NCBI RefSeq assembly: GCF_000379825.1
Contig: NZ_KB903822.1
Coordinates: 1-64,000 of the forward strand
DNA length: 64,000 nucleotides
From: Longispora albida DSM 44784
Lineage (GTDB): Bacteria; Actinomycetota; Actinomycetes; Mycobacteriales; Micromonosporaceae
Direction of reading: 5' to 3'
Part shown: positions 17,942 through 27,333 of the stretch, piece by piece
How positions within the stretch are numbered: position 1 is the first letter of the stretch
How the letters are laid out: each line of letters starts with the position of its first letter
Notes under the pieces: model-generated
What the model saw: the letters and a program-made list of their open reading frames with translations, nothing else
Databases searched by the model: none
What the model was told of the DNA's origin: nothing
Made by a program: the position numbers and the translations under genes

Positions 17942-18504
17942 CCGGTCTTGCCCCGCTCGACCCAGCGGATCTGGAGATCGTCCCACCAGCCACGGTACCG
18001 TTCGGCGCTGTGCTGCCTGACCACCTCGACGGCCCGGTGCACGGGCACGGTCAGCTCGGACAGGCAGGCCACCTCGTACCCGGCCATGCCGTTGAGGAGC
18101 CGGTCCGGCTCACGGCCCGCCGGGCGCGAACGCTGCGGCCACACGGTCAGCCAGACCTGGCCCTGCTCGTACCGCTCGTCGACAGAGACCTCGATGTCCG
18201 CCCACTCGAAGGCTGTCCTGAGCCCCGGGCGGTCCACGATGATGCCCACAGCGTCGATCCGGAGCCGGAACGGCCGGAGCAGCACCCGCAGCCGCAGGGC
18301 GCCCCAGGCCAGCGCGGACAGGCCCGCCAGGCACAGCAGCGCGCCGAGCTGCCCGTTCAGGCCGGGGAAGCTGGCTGCGACCTGCACGCCGCCGGTGACC
18401 AGCGCCGCCAGGCCTGCCAGGAGCAGGGCCATCGTGACGGTGACCCGTGCGCCCTTGCGAGCGTGGAACTCCATTGTCGTCGTACTCCCGAGGGGCTTGC
18501 TCAC
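17938..18504 (-). CDS. Two-helix membrane protein with PH-like cytoplasmic domain
   Basis: A 188-residue protein. Two transmembrane helices near the N-terminus (VTMALLLAGLAALVTGGV and LGALLCLAGLSALAWGAL) are followed by a ~110-residue soluble domain: LRIDAVGIIVDRPGLRTAFEW, then EVSVDERYEQGQVWLTVWP. That beta-rich pattern resembles bacterial PH-like domains. The GTG at 18504 has no ribosome site; an internal ATG at 18474 has GGGAG 10 bases upstream and may be the true start. First gene of the operon with the two TPR proteins, divergent from a helix-turn-helix gene 116 bases away. Confidence 0.65.
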   Translation of the reverse strand: MSKPLGSTTTMEFHARKGARVTVTMALLLAGLAALVTGGVQVAASFPGLNGQLGALLCLAGLSALAWGALRLRVLLRPFRLRIDAVGIIVDRPGLRTAFEWADIEVSVDERYEQGQVWLTVWPQRSRPAGREPDRLLNGMAGYEVACLSELTVPVHRAVEVVRQHSAERYRGWWDDLQIRWVERGKTG

Positions 18505-18620
18505 GGTGGGCGTACGACTATCTCACTCTGGGGTTATGGAATGCTTTCGATTGAGAGTCCGCGAGAAAGCACTGGAGTCTCACGGACAGCACCGGATGGT
18601 CACAGTGGAGGATGACCGGC

Positions 18621-19442
18621 ATGGAACGGCACGAGCTGGCAGCTGAGGTCAAGCGGCACCTGCTGCTGCGGGAACGCTCCGATGGCGAGCGGGTCGACCG
18701 CAGGCAGCTGGCCCACCGGATCGGCATCAAGGAGAAGACCCTCTACGCGTACCTGAACGGCACCACCCTCCCCCCGGCCAGCCGCCTCGACCGGCTGCTC
18801 TACGAGCTGGGCGTCGCGGAGGACGAGGTCGTCAGGCTGTGCTCGGCGCGGGACGAGATCCAGCTCAACCGGGCGGCGGCGGAGCCACCGGAGTCGCCGT
18901 ACCACCTGGCCCGGCTGAAAACTGTGCTCCGGCTGGACACCCCGACCCCCGAGGCCTACGAGCTGCGCCGGGTGGTGGCCGGCCAGCACGGGCTGCGCGA
19001 GGTCCGCACGGCGCTGGACCTGCCGCGTGAGGCCGGCCAGGCCGAGCTGGGGCTGGCGGTGACCGTCCTGTTCGGAGCGCAGCTGGAGGTGGTGGAGAGC
19101 CCCCGGCCGCATCGCAGGGAGTTCGTGCTCCGGCTGCCCAGGCCGCTGCGGGCCGGCGAGTCCGCCGAGTACTGCCTGCATCTGCGGGTCGCGCCCGGTG
19201 AGCCGATGCGGCAGCACTACATCTTCACGCCGGAGCGGCGGTGCGACCAGTTCGCGCTGCGGATCCGCTTCCATCCCGGCCAGCTGCCGAGCTGGGTGCG
19301 GCAGGTCAGCGGCGAACCGGTCCGCGCGTTCGACGCCGCGCAGGCCCCGGCCGAGTCGATCGCGGTGGACGCGGTGGGCGAGGTCTGCGCCGACTTCCCG
19401 AAGCCGGCGCTGCACCTGGGTTACGGGCTCCAGTGGGGGTGA
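18621..19442 (+). CDS. Helix-turn-helix (XRE-like) protein
   Basis: A 273-residue protein. The N-terminal ~70 residues form an XRE-type helix-turn-helix (RRQLAHRIGIKEKTLYAYLNGTT, then a second helix in LPPASRLDRLLYELG). The remaining ~200 residues are beta-rich and not recognised; they may be a ligand or partner domain. The ATG at 18621 has GGAGG 9 bases upstream; an in-frame ATG at 18612 is directly against that GGAGG and is unlikely. Divergent from the membrane/TPR operon, so probably its regulator. Confidence 0.75.
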   Translation: MERHELAAEVKRHLLLRERSDGERVDRRQLAHRIGIKEKTLYAYLNGTTLPPASRLDRLLYELGVAEDEVVRLCSARDEIQLNRAAAEPPESPYHLARLKTVLRLDTPTPEAYELRRVVAGQHGLREVRTALDLPREAGQAELGLAVTVLFGAQLEVVESPRPHRREFVLRLPRPLRAGESAEYCLHLRVAPGEPMRQHYIFTPERRCDQFALRIRFHPGQLPSWVRQVSGEPVRAFDAAQAPAESIAVDAVGEVCADFPKPALHLGYGLQWG

Positions 19443-19456
19443 CACGGGGCTGATGG

Positions 19457-19530
19457 ATGAGGGGTGGGGCATGGTTGATCTCTACCGGTCCCGAGCTGGC
19501 TGCCGGGGTCCATCGCAGCCCACCCCTCAT
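19457..19530. repeat. 12-bp inverted repeat between convergent genes
   Basis: ATGAGGGGTGGG at 19457-19468 and its exact reverse complement CCCACCCCTCAT at 19519-19530, 50 bases apart. It lies in the 164-base gap between the convergent helix-turn-helix and monooxygenase genes, so a long-loop bidirectional terminator is the simplest reading. No T-tract follows. Confidence 0.55.
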
Positions 19531-19606
19531 AGCCGCGAGTCCCTCACGATCTCCGTCCGGCTCATCATCAGGACCGCATCCTATCCAGGACCACCGACAA
19601 GAATCC

Positions 19607-20806
19607 TCAGCCGCGAACCGGCACCGGGTACTCCTTGAGGGTGATGCTGTTGGCCGCCTTGGTCGTCAGGTTCTTCAGCAGGTTCCCGAACATCGGGAGC
19701 GTGAGGATCTTGTGGGCGGAGTTGCGCAGGCCGATGCCCCTGGCGGTCTTCGGCGCGAGGAAGCTCCCGGCTCCGCTCGCGACGCGCTGGCAGGCCTTGG
19801 CGTAGTCCTTGAGCTGCCGTTCGTACTCGGCGAAGGCCACACGGTGGTCACCGGCCGCAGAGGCCAGCTCGCCAGCCAGCACGTACGAGCTGATCATGGC
19901 CATCCCCGCGCCCATGCCGCCGCAGGTCGCTCCGTAGCCCGCGTCGCCGAGCAGCGCGATCCGGCCGTTCGTGTACCGGGGCATCTGCACGAGGCTGATC
20001 GCGTCGAAGTAGAAGTCCTCCGCCTGCCACATCGCCTCGACGAACCGGGTGGCCTCCCAGCCCATCCCGGCGAAGGCCCTGGCGACGAGCCCCTTCTGCT
20101 GTTCGGTGTCCCTGCGGTCGAAGGTCAGGTCACCGCCGGCGAAGACACACAGGACGGACGCCGTACCGGGCCCGTGGCTGCCGACGCTGATCCCCCGGCC
20201 GGGCTCGTTGTAGAGCAGGCCGGCGTGGCCGAGCCCGAGATGGTCGGGCGCCGAGAAGATCGCGACGTGGTAACCGGTGTCCTTCACGAACTCCTTCTCC
20301 GGCCCGAACGCGAGCCGCCGCACGTTGGAGTGCAGCCCGTCCGCGCCGACCACCAGGTCGAACGTGCGCGGCGCGCCTCGCTCGAACGTGACGTCGACGC
20401 CGGAAGCGGTCTCGGTGAGCGAGGTGATCGAGTCGCCGAAGACGTACTCGGCGCCGTGCCGGGTCCGCTCGTAGAGCAGCTCGGCCAGGTCACCGCGCAG
20501 GATCTCCACGTCGCCGCCGGTGAAGTCGGCAGGCAGGCTGACCTGCGTCCGGCCCGCCGCGTCGATCAGGTTCAGCGGGCCGGGGCTGGTCTGGCGGGCC
20601 TGGATGCTGGTGAGGATGCCCATCTTCCGGAGCATCGTCAGGTGCGCATCGCCCCGGAAGTCGACGGCCTGCCCGCCCTGCCGCAGCTGGGGCGCACGCT
20701 CGACGACGGTCACCCGGTGCCCGTAGGCGTGCAGCCAGGAGGCGAGGGCCGGGCCGGCGATGCTCGCGCCGGAGATCAGGACGCTGAGGGACTTCGTGTT
20801 CGTCAT
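19607..20806 (-). CDS. FAD-dependent aromatic hydroxylase-type monooxygenase (TetX/PHBH-like)
   Basis: A 399-residue class A flavoprotein monooxygenase: N-terminal FAD motif LISGASIAGPALASWL (GxGxxG-like), the DG motif region LVVGADGLHSNVRRL and the GD motif RIALLGDAGYGATCGGMGAGMAM. NAD(P)H is the usual reductant. Relatives hydroxylate phenolics or inactivate tetracyclines and rifamycins; the substrate here is not evident. It stands alone on the minus strand, with a 65-base gap to the next gene downstream of its promoter side. Confidence 0.88.
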   Translation of the reverse strand: MTNTKSLSVLISGASIAGPALASWLHAYGHRVTVVERAPQLRQGGQAVDFRGDAHLTMLRKMGILTSIQARQTSPGPLNLIDAAGRTQVSLPADFTGGDVEILRGDLAELLYERTRHGAEYVFGDSITSLTETASGVDVTFERGAPRTFDLVVGADGLHSNVRRLAFGPEKEFVKDTGYHVAIFSAPDHLGLGHAGLLYNEPGRGISVGSHGPGTASVLCVFAGGDLTFDRRDTEQQKGLVARAFAGMGWEATRFVEAMWQAEDFYFDAISLVQMPRYTNGRIALLGDAGYGATCGGMGAGMAMISSYVLAGELASAAGDHRVAFAEYERQLKDYAKACQRVASGAGSFLAPKTARGIGLRNSAHKILTLPMFGNLLKNLTTKAANSITLKEYPVPVRG

Positions 20807-20871
20807 GCCGGTAGGTTCACCGGCCCCGCTGACGGGCCGCGCACCAACGGCGCACGACCCTGGTCAGCGAG

Positions 20872-22116
20872 CTACTCCTTGGCAGGGTCCTCAGCGTCTG
20901 GATCGGAGTACCTGAGGTCGATCTCGGTACCCTCCCGCCACATCGCGCACAGGTCCCCGGCCAGCAGCCGTTCGGCGGCCAGATCCGCGGGCTGCTCGAG
21001 CCGGAGCGATCTGATCAGGTCGAGCCGCCCCAGATCGAAGGCGACGTACAGGCCCAGCGAATAGGACTGAGCCGCGGCGACCGCGCCACGGTAGGAGACC
21101 CACGCGACGCACAGCGGGAGGAGTACCAGCGGGAGCCATCTCCAGTGCCCCTGAACGATCAGGATGGCGGCTCCAGTGATCGCTGTCCCGGCTGCGGCCA
21201 CTGCGAACCTGGCCGCGGCGTCGAGGGCGTCCCGGTGTCCATCCACTGTGTCCCGTACGCGCGGGTCCAGGACTGGGTACATCCGGGGCCAGGTGACCAC
21301 CGCGTCCCATCCGTAGTAGCCGCCAGCGTTCTGCTCCGCGGAGGCGAGAATGTTGCCGAGCCTGGTGGGAAGCAGCCTCGTCCGCGGAAAACTCTCCCGG
21401 AGGTTCCTCGCGGCCAGTCCTGCCCGTGACTGGAACTCAGTGACCCAGCCAAGCGTGCTCTCAACCAGTTCGCGGCGGTCAGCTGGCGGGCCGGGCACGC
21501 CAGGCGTACCGGCCGTGATCTCCCTGACCATCTGCACAGAACTGTCGAGCTGCTCCGCAGGCCCACCGTCACGTGCCTGCGCCGCGTACCCGGGAAGAGC
21601 GTCAGCGGCCTCGGCCAGCGCGTCCAGCGCCCGCCCCTTGATCCGGCCATGTGCCAGTGCGCTGAGCCCAGTCCACAGGATCCGGAGGTTCGCGCTCTGG
21701 TCATCCGTTGCGGAGACCACCGCCTGCGCGCCCATCGCGAGGTTCAGGCCGGTGTCGGCGAGCAGCACCTCTCGTTCCAGCCGGGTACGCCGCCGGAGCT
21801 GGCCAGCTCGCAGGGCACGGCCAAGCGGGGCTGCCCAGGCAGGCAGGTACCCCTCGAGCATCCTGACCACAGCGAGCTGGAGGGGATGAGTGAGGACGAC
21901 GATGATGGCGATACTGAGAATCAGCGTCACAACCTGCGCGGCGGTCAGCCTGCCGAGGAATTTCCAGGGTTCGGCCCAGCGCGGGCTCTCGTGCCGCCCG
22001 GCGACGAGCAGGGCGAGCAGCAGCAGGGCTGACATGGCGGCCGGCAACCAGCTCACCCGGAGCATGCGCACCGGGAGGTTCCCCAGCGCGGCCCTCGCCA
22101 GCTCCTCGGGCTTCAC
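20872..22116 (-). CDS. Membrane protein of unknown function
   Basis: A 414-residue protein with four hydrophobic segments in two pairs: two at the N-terminus (about 25-41 and 58-77) and two near residues 305-345 (RFAVAAAGTAITGAAILIV and LPLVLLPLCVAWVSY). Between them is a ~200-residue soluble, largely helical domain. No catalytic motif found. The GTG start overlaps the stop of the zinc-ribbon gene (GTGA), so the pair is co-translated. It lies beside a divergent CHAT-protease gene. Confidence 0.65.
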   Translation of the reverse strand: MKPEELARAALGNLPVRMLRVSWLPAAMSALLLLALLVAGRHESPRWAEPWKFLGRLTAAQVVTLILSIAIIVVLTHPLQLAVVRMLEGYLPAWAAPLGRALRAGQLRRRTRLEREVLLADTGLNLAMGAQAVVSATDDQSANLRILWTGLSALAHGRIKGRALDALAEAADALPGYAAQARDGGPAEQLDSSVQMVREITAGTPGVPGPPADRRELVESTLGWVTEFQSRAGLAARNLRESFPRTRLLPTRLGNILASAEQNAGGYYGWDAVVTWPRMYPVLDPRVRDTVDGHRDALDAAARFAVAAAGTAITGAAILIVQGHWRWLPLVLLPLCVAWVSYRGAVAAAQSYSLGLYVAFDLGRLDLIRSLRLEQPADLAAERLLAGDLCAMWREGTEIDLRYSDPDAEDPAKE

Positions 22117-22514
22117 TGACGCCCTTCCATCGGAACCCCGTGCACGGGACAGGACGGTGGACGGACGTTCGCGTGTCCCCGGTACGTGAGCCTGGGGCAG
22201 CCTGATTCCGGGCAGGTGAAAGCCACTGGGCGGAAGCTGGCGGTCAGTCCCGGCAGTTCCTCGCGCCCGTCCGCCGCACCGTCAGCCGTGCGATGCCAGG
22301 TCCCGTCAGTGTCATCGTCCAGCAGTTCAGCGTGAACGACGCCGATCCGCTGTCCGTCCACTTCCAGGACGAATCTCCTTATCGAGGGATCGGCCCGGAG
22401 CACAGCCCGCAGCAACCCAACGGTCAGGTCGAATCCGTGGTCAGCGTCGCACTCCACAGTGACGTCGGCGTCGCCCGGCCCACCGTGGTCGATCAGGATC
22501 TCGTAGTCGGTCAA
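22113..22514 (-). CDS. Small acidic protein with C-terminal zinc ribbon
   Basis: A 133-residue protein. An acidic alpha/beta N-terminal part (DADVTVECDADHGFDLTV, RRFVLEVDGQRIGVVHAELL) is followed by Cys-x4-Cys near FTCPESGCPRL and a Cys-x2-His near PPSCPVHG, a probable zinc-binding knuckle. The TTG start at 22514 is chosen because GGGGAG lies 5 bases upstream; an in-frame ATG at 22595 lacks a site. Translationally coupled to the membrane protein downstream and divergent from the CHAT gene. Function unknown. Confidence 0.65.
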   Translation of the reverse strand: MTDYEILIDHGGPGDADVTVECDADHGFDLTVGLLRAVLRADPSIRRFVLEVDGQRIGVVHAELLDDDTDGTWHRTADGAADGREELPGLTASFRPVAFTCPESGCPRLTYRGHANVRPPSCPVHGVPMEGRQ

Positions 22515-22624
22515 GCTGTCTCCCCGTAGCGATCGCGGTGGTCCCGTGGCGGGCTGCGGCCCGCAGCTCCGTCTGGTATGGACTATAGAAGCCACGCTAT
22601 GTCCAGCCCCGGGAGGACCGACCT

Positions 22625-25393
22625 GTGCTCAGGTCCGAAGCCAGCCTGATCGAACAGGCCCTCGACGTCTACTTCGCCGAAGGAGACGACGTGATGCTAC
22701 GCGACAGGCAGATGACCCGCGCCCTGAGGCGGATCGGAAAGACGGCCGGAAGGAGCCCCGGGCGGGCGCGCCCTCTGCTCGGCAGGGTCATCGAGGCACA
22801 CTGGCACCGCTCGCTCATCCTCGGGCGGCACGGCTGCGGTGGCTCCGACCTGCTGGCGGCCCTGCGCTGCCACGCACTGGCCGGGGCACCCGACCTCGGG
22901 ACGATCTCAGCGAACCTCCAGGACCGGTGGGACGCGGCGCTAAAGGTCGCGGCATCCGGCTGGGATGTCGACGAGGTGCTCCACACCTTCGCTTTCCTCC
23001 CGGCCATCCCGCACCTGGAATCACCGCTCGCGTCACGAGCCGCTGTCCGGTTCCTCAAGAAGGAGATCCGCCGGAACCGCTCAAGTCCCGTGACCGTGTC
23101 GGCGCTGCGCGTAGCTACGGCCTGTGTGCTGACCGGCCACGCCGTGCTGGCAGGGGAGCCTGGTGCCTGGCAGTCGGCCGCCGAGTCGCACCATGACGCT
23201 GTACTGCGGGCCCCAGCGGGTTCTTTTGCCCAGTGGACAGCCGTGTCAGCGCAGCTCGAACACGTTGTGACCCATCGCCGCCACCTCACGGGGCAGGAAA
23301 GCCAGGCCCCGCAGGAACCATCCAGCCCGCCGGAAGCACCTGACCATCCCTTGGTACTCATGGCGATGGCCCGGTCAGCCCGGCATGCCTCCGACGCCGG
23401 GGACCGCGGCAGGGCAGGCGCAGCCGCGCAGACTGCTGCCACGCTGGCCAGCCGGGCCGCCGGCCTGCTCAGGAGCTGGCCACTGACCATCCGGACGGAT
23501 CTGCTTCTGGAGTGCGGCGAGATCGCGCTGGCGGCCAGCGACGAGCCGGGGACCAATCCGGATCCCGGCATCCTGGCACTGGCAGCCGAATGCCTGGCGA
23601 CCGGCGGCACTCGCGCGGAGCACGACGCAAGGGCATGGCACCTCACAGCGCTCGTCCTCGATCGCCAGGCCGAGCGGGCCACTCCAGCGGAGCGGGAGAG
23701 GCTGCGAGCCGCCAGCGCCGGGGCGTGGGAGCACGCCGTCCGGTCCGTGCCATACAACGCACCAGTGCTCGGGCTGGACATCGTCCGGGATCTGCTGGGC
23801 AACCGCCACGACAACGTCCTCGCCGGCGTCCTCAACGTTGGCGGTGACCAGGACGAACGTTCCGCCCTGCAGGGTTACCTCCAGGAAGCGGTCGACCCAG
23901 GCCTGCCGCAGGCCACGAAACAGCGGCTCCTCCGGCGCTGGCCCAACCTCGCCAGCGAAGCGGCGGCGGTCGCGCTGGCTGCTCGTGAGGCGACCCGCGC
24001 GCTGGACCTCCTGGAGTCCTGCCGTGGTGTGCTCTGGGGGCAGCTCGCCGACACACGGTGGGACGTGGCGGCACTCCGCCAGAAGAACCCCTACTTCGCA
24101 CTCAAGCTCGAGCAGCTGGCCGCCTCCGTCCGCGGAGCGCAGTTCGCCGCCGCGCCTGCCGCTTCCTGGGGTGACAGGGAAAGGTCGCGGACGGCCCGTT
24201 CCTTCGTCAGCCTGCTGGCCGAGCTCCGCAGCTTCGAGGGCCAGTACTCGCAGATCCTCTGGACGCCCGATCCCGCCACGGTCCAGGGCCTGCTGGACCC
24301 ACACGAGACCGTTGCGGTGGTCAGCGCCGCACGCGCCGGTTGCTTCGCCGTGCTCATTTCCCGGGACGGGGTCCGCCAGATCGAGCTGGATCTGCTCAGG
24401 GTGGACGGCGCTCAGGATCTCCAGCGGAGGCTCAGGGACATCGTCGGCCGCCTTGCCACCAGCCGGTCCGAACTCGACCGCAGGAGCGGTGAGCTCCAGA
24501 TGCGCAAGCTGCTGACCCACCTGTGGGTGGCCATCGCCGAGCCGGTGCTGTCCACCCTGCCACGGGTTCCTGGTGTCCCGGACGACGAGCGGCGAGTCTG
24601 GTGGTGCCCGACGGGTCCCCTGACAGGGCTCCCACTGCACGCCGCAGGGCAGTTCAGGGGCAACAGTCCCGACCGGGAACTGACCGTCGTCGGCAGGGTC
24701 GTCTCCTCCTACACCCCGACGCTTCGCGCTTTCATCCGCGCCAAGCGTCATGCTCCGGGCGCCCCCGCCGGCAGCGCACTGGTGGTGGCGATGCCGCGCA
24801 CTCCGGGCCTTCCCGACCTTCCCGGCGCCAGTGCGGAGGCGGAGGCGGTACGTGAGCGGTTCCCTGGCCGGGTGAGAAGGCTGACCGGGCGGCGGGCGAC
24901 AGAGGCCCGGGTCATCCGCCAGCTGCCGCGGTACCAGGCGATCCATTTCAGCTGTCACGGCAGCTCACGCCCCAGTCAGTTGCACCTGCACCGCAGCTCG
25001 CTGGATATCGGCGAGACCGGGACGCTCATCGCGCTGGCCGAGTCGGGAGTCCAGTTCGTGTTCCTGTCCGCGTGCAGTACCGCGGAGGGTGATCCGTCAC
25101 TCCCCGACGAGTTCCTGCATATCACGGCAGCGCTACACGAAGCGGTACCGGCAGTGGTGGGAACGCTGTGGCCCGTTGACGACGCGGCACTCACTCCGGA
25201 CCTCGTCGCGTCCTTCTACTCGGCGGCCAGCGCCTCCGGCGCGTTCGATCCCTCGGGGACAGCCGCCGCCCTGCATAGAACGCTGCGTACGCTGCTCTTC
25301 GACCCCGCCCAGTTCAGGGAGCACGGGGAAACCCGCTCGCCGTGGCACTACTTCCCGACCATGTGGGCACCCTTCATCCACGTCGGCCGCTGA
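22625..25393 (+). CDS. CHAT-domain caspase-like protease
   Basis: A 922-residue protein. Residues ~1-480 are helical, probably TPR-like repeats; ~540-910 form a CHAT domain. The catalytic dyad is visible as His in AIHFSCHGSS and Cys in FVFLSACSTAEGD, followed by the family signature VVGTLWPVDDAA and the C-terminal WHYFPTMWAPFIHVG. CHAT proteases act in bacterial immunity and cell death, cleaving specific proteins once a sensor is triggered. The GTG start has GGGAGG 8 bases upstream. The 3' end overlaps the convergent membrane gene by 20 bases. Neighbouring zinc-ribbon and membrane proteins may be its sensors, substrates or effectors. Confidence 0.88.
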   Translation: MLRSEASLIEQALDVYFAEGDDVMLRDRQMTRALRRIGKTAGRSPGRARPLLGRVIEAHWHRSLILGRHGCGGSDLLAALRCHALAGAPDLGTISANLQDRWDAALKVAASGWDVDEVLHTFAFLPAIPHLESPLASRAAVRFLKKEIRRNRSSPVTVSALRVATACVLTGHAVLAGEPGAWQSAAESHHDAVLRAPAGSFAQWTAVSAQLEHVVTHRRHLTGQESQAPQEPSSPPEAPDHPLVLMAMARSARHASDAGDRGRAGAAAQTAATLASRAAGLLRSWPLTIRTDLLLECGEIALAASDEPGTNPDPGILALAAECLATGGTRAEHDARAWHLTALVLDRQAERATPAERERLRAASAGAWEHAVRSVPYNAPVLGLDIVRDLLGNRHDNVLAGVLNVGGDQDERSALQGYLQEAVDPGLPQATKQRLLRRWPNLASEAAAVALAAREATRALDLLESCRGVLWGQLADTRWDVAALRQKNPYFALKLEQLAASVRGAQFAAAPAASWGDRERSRTARSFVSLLAELRSFEGQYSQILWTPDPATVQGLLDPHETVAVVSAARAGCFAVLISRDGVRQIELDLLRVDGAQDLQRRLRDIVGRLATSRSELDRRSGELQMRKLLTHLWVAIAEPVLSTLPRVPGVPDDERRVWWCPTGPLTGLPLHAAGQFRGNSPDRELTVVGRVVSSYTPTLRAFIRAKRHAPGAPAGSALVVAMPRTPGLPDLPGASAEAEAVRERFPGRVRRLTGRRATEARVIRQLPRYQAIHFSCHGSSRPSQLHLHRSSLDIGETGTLIALAESGVQFVFLSACSTAEGDPSLPDEFLHITAALHEAVPAVVGTLWPVDDAALTPDLVASFYSAASASGAFDPSGTAAALHRTLRTLLFDPAQFREHGETRSPWHYFPTMWAPFIHVGR

Positions 25394-25967
25394 GCACGGA
25401 CGGCCTGCCAGACCTCGCAGCCTTGTCGCGGAAGTCCTGGGCGGCCCGCCGATCGGCGCCGGCCCCACCAGCATCGAAGCGAGCCTGGTAGAACCTGGCC
25501 AGGAGTTCGTAAGCCCCGGCTGGCTGAACCCTCATCCGCGCGAGTTGCTTCACCTGACCCGCCGTGGACAGGGCCGTTGCGTGCAGCACCGCCCGGTGCT
25601 CGCCGTGCTCCGTGCACGCCTGGATCCTGAGCTCGAGTTCCCTGAGGTTCCTGTCCCAGTCCACTGTGGCCTTGTCGGTCAGCGCCCGTTTGCGGACATA
25701 GGCACGCCAGCCCGCCTTCCGGGTGAGCCACAGGCCCCGGACGGCGAACCCGAAGGCGATCAGGTAGCTGAAGCCGAAGACTGGAGAGGCGAGCTCCGGA
25801 CCGGGCGCCAGCTGGGCCACGATCGCGATGCTGGCGCTGAGGCTCACCACCTGCGCACATCGCCGGATCTTCGGATAACGCCGTACGTACTGCCCTCGGA
25901 GCAGGAACCACACCGCCCCGGCGAACATCATCACCGTGACGATGAACTGCGGGAGGTCAAAGGGCAT
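25374..25967 (-). CDS. Small membrane protein next to CHAT gene
   Basis: A 197-residue protein with an N-terminal transmembrane helix (FIVTVMMFAGAVWFLL), two more hydrophobic stretches (VSLSASIAIVAQLA, FGFSYLIAFGFAVRGLWL), then a charged helical cytoplasmic tail of ~110 residues. The ATG at 25967 lies within the end of the upstream gene (11-base overlap) and has GGTGA 5 bases upstream. Its 3' end overlaps the CHAT gene on the opposite strand. No known domain recognised. Confidence 0.6.
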   Translation of the reverse strand: MPFDLPQFIVTVMMFAGAVWFLLRGQYVRRYPKIRRCAQVVSLSASIAIVAQLAPGPELASPVFGFSYLIAFGFAVRGLWLTRKAGWRAYVRKRALTDKATVDWDRNLRELELRIQACTEHGEHRAVLHATALSTAGQVKQLARMRVQPAGAYELLARFYQARFDAGGAGADRRAAQDFRDKAARSGRPSVLSGRRG

Positions 25968-27243
25968 CGCGTTCACCAGCCTGCCGTCTGAAGATCGCAT
26001 CCTGGATCGCGGCGACCAGATTGCTCTCGTGCTCGTCCTGGAGGTCCAGGAGGGCACCGTCCGAGGTCCGGTTCACCATCGACTCGATCTTGCGTGCCAG
26101 CGGGCACCTGCGAACTTGGCTGCCATGACGCTCGTGCCGGGCGTACAGCTTCTCAATGATCTCCTGGATCCGGTACCGGGCTACCGGATCTCCGTAACAG
26201 GCACGTGCGGCCCAGTCAGCCACAGTGGAGTCATCAGGACCGGGCCTGAGGTCCCAGACGCAGCTCGACTCCGGCGGCTCTTCTGGCCCGGGTGCTGCTG
26301 GTTCGCCGGCCAGCCACGACGGAGCTGACCTCTGCGGGGACTGATCGCGGGACGCCTTCCGCACGTACGGCCTGATCTCCGGCGGTACTTTGCCATCGCG
26401 CAGGTCGTTGTAGAGGGTGACAGCTCGCTCCAGATCCCGGTACTCGCATCCGGTTCCCGCAAGAATCTTGTATCGCAGATAGTGGAAGAGTGCCGGCAGC
26501 CGGACAGCCTGCTCCCGGTAAAGCGGCGAGCCAGTAACCGATATCCCGGCGTGTCTGGTCGCGCTGACCTTCTCCGCCAGCGCGACGGCCGAGCGGTCAA
26601 GGATCGTGTGGGTGTTGACCGGATCGGCCTGGTACTCCTTGAGCACGGCCGCGAGCTCCACTTCGGCCTGGACGTACTCGAGCAAGTTGAGATCCATGTC
26701 CTTCTCCGAGCGGAGTACCCACACCAGCCCGTTGCCGGTCTCCGTGGGCGTCCGCGACGGCGGCGGGAAAAGCTTGCGGTGGGCTCGCTTCATCCGCCAG
26801 TACCTGAACGACACGATCAGGCCGCCGGCTGCCAGGCCGCTGCCGACCAGGGCCCAGGGTCCGCCTGCCGCGATCCGCACACCCAGCAGCCCGTCGAGGC
26901 TGGCGAAGGCGGCTAGCGCCGCGGCGTCCGCGACGGCGATGACGAGCCAGACCACAAGGAGGTACTGCACGTCCGGTGGCCGTGGCAGGTTCGAGGGCCA
27001 GGCTGCCCGGCGCCTGGCGAACCGCGGGATGGCGGCAGCAGGCCATGCCAGCAGGTTCACCCCGACGAGCAGTGCCTGGAGCAGGACGGACAGCGGCCCA
27101 GCCCAGTTGTCCAGCGCCTGCTGTGGCGTGAACTTCAGCGCACCAGCCGGGCTGGCTATGCCGACGAGCACCAGGCTCGTCACGACCAGAACGGGCAGGA
27201 ACTGCTCTCTGCACTGCTGGGCGACACCAGGCTTCGTCGACAT
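25957..27243 (-). CDS. Membrane protein with large cytoplasmic domain, next to CHAT gene
   Basis: A 428-residue protein with four hydrophobic segments in the first ~160 residues (VLVVTSLVLVGIA, LSVLLQALLVGVNLLAW, YLLVVWLVIAVADAAALAA, WALVGSGLAAGGLIVSF) and a ~270-residue soluble C-terminal region rich in helices. The ATG at 27243 follows GGGACGGAC; an ATG at 27267 has no site. Overlaps the following membrane-protein gene. No catalytic motif seen; the pair could anchor or report to the CHAT protease, which is inference from position only. Confidence 0.6.
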   Translation of the reverse strand: MSTKPGVAQQCREQFLPVLVVTSLVLVGIASPAGALKFTPQQALDNWAGPLSVLLQALLVGVNLLAWPAAAIPRFARRRAAWPSNLPRPPDVQYLLVVWLVIAVADAAALAAFASLDGLLGVRIAAGGPWALVGSGLAAGGLIVSFRYWRMKRAHRKLFPPPSRTPTETGNGLVWVLRSEKDMDLNLLEYVQAEVELAAVLKEYQADPVNTHTILDRSAVALAEKVSATRHAGISVTGSPLYREQAVRLPALFHYLRYKILAGTGCEYRDLERAVTLYNDLRDGKVPPEIRPYVRKASRDQSPQRSAPSWLAGEPAAPGPEEPPESSCVWDLRPGPDDSTVADWAARACYGDPVARYRIQEIIEKLYARHERHGSQVRRCPLARKIESMVNRTSDGALLDLQDEHESNLVAAIQDAIFRRQAGERDAL

Positions 27244-27333
27244 GTCCGTCCCGCCACGAGGTTCCATCGAGAAAGGTCAAGATACAACCTCCGGGGTCAC
27301 CGAGCGGAACGTCCGCACCGCCAAGAACCGGCG

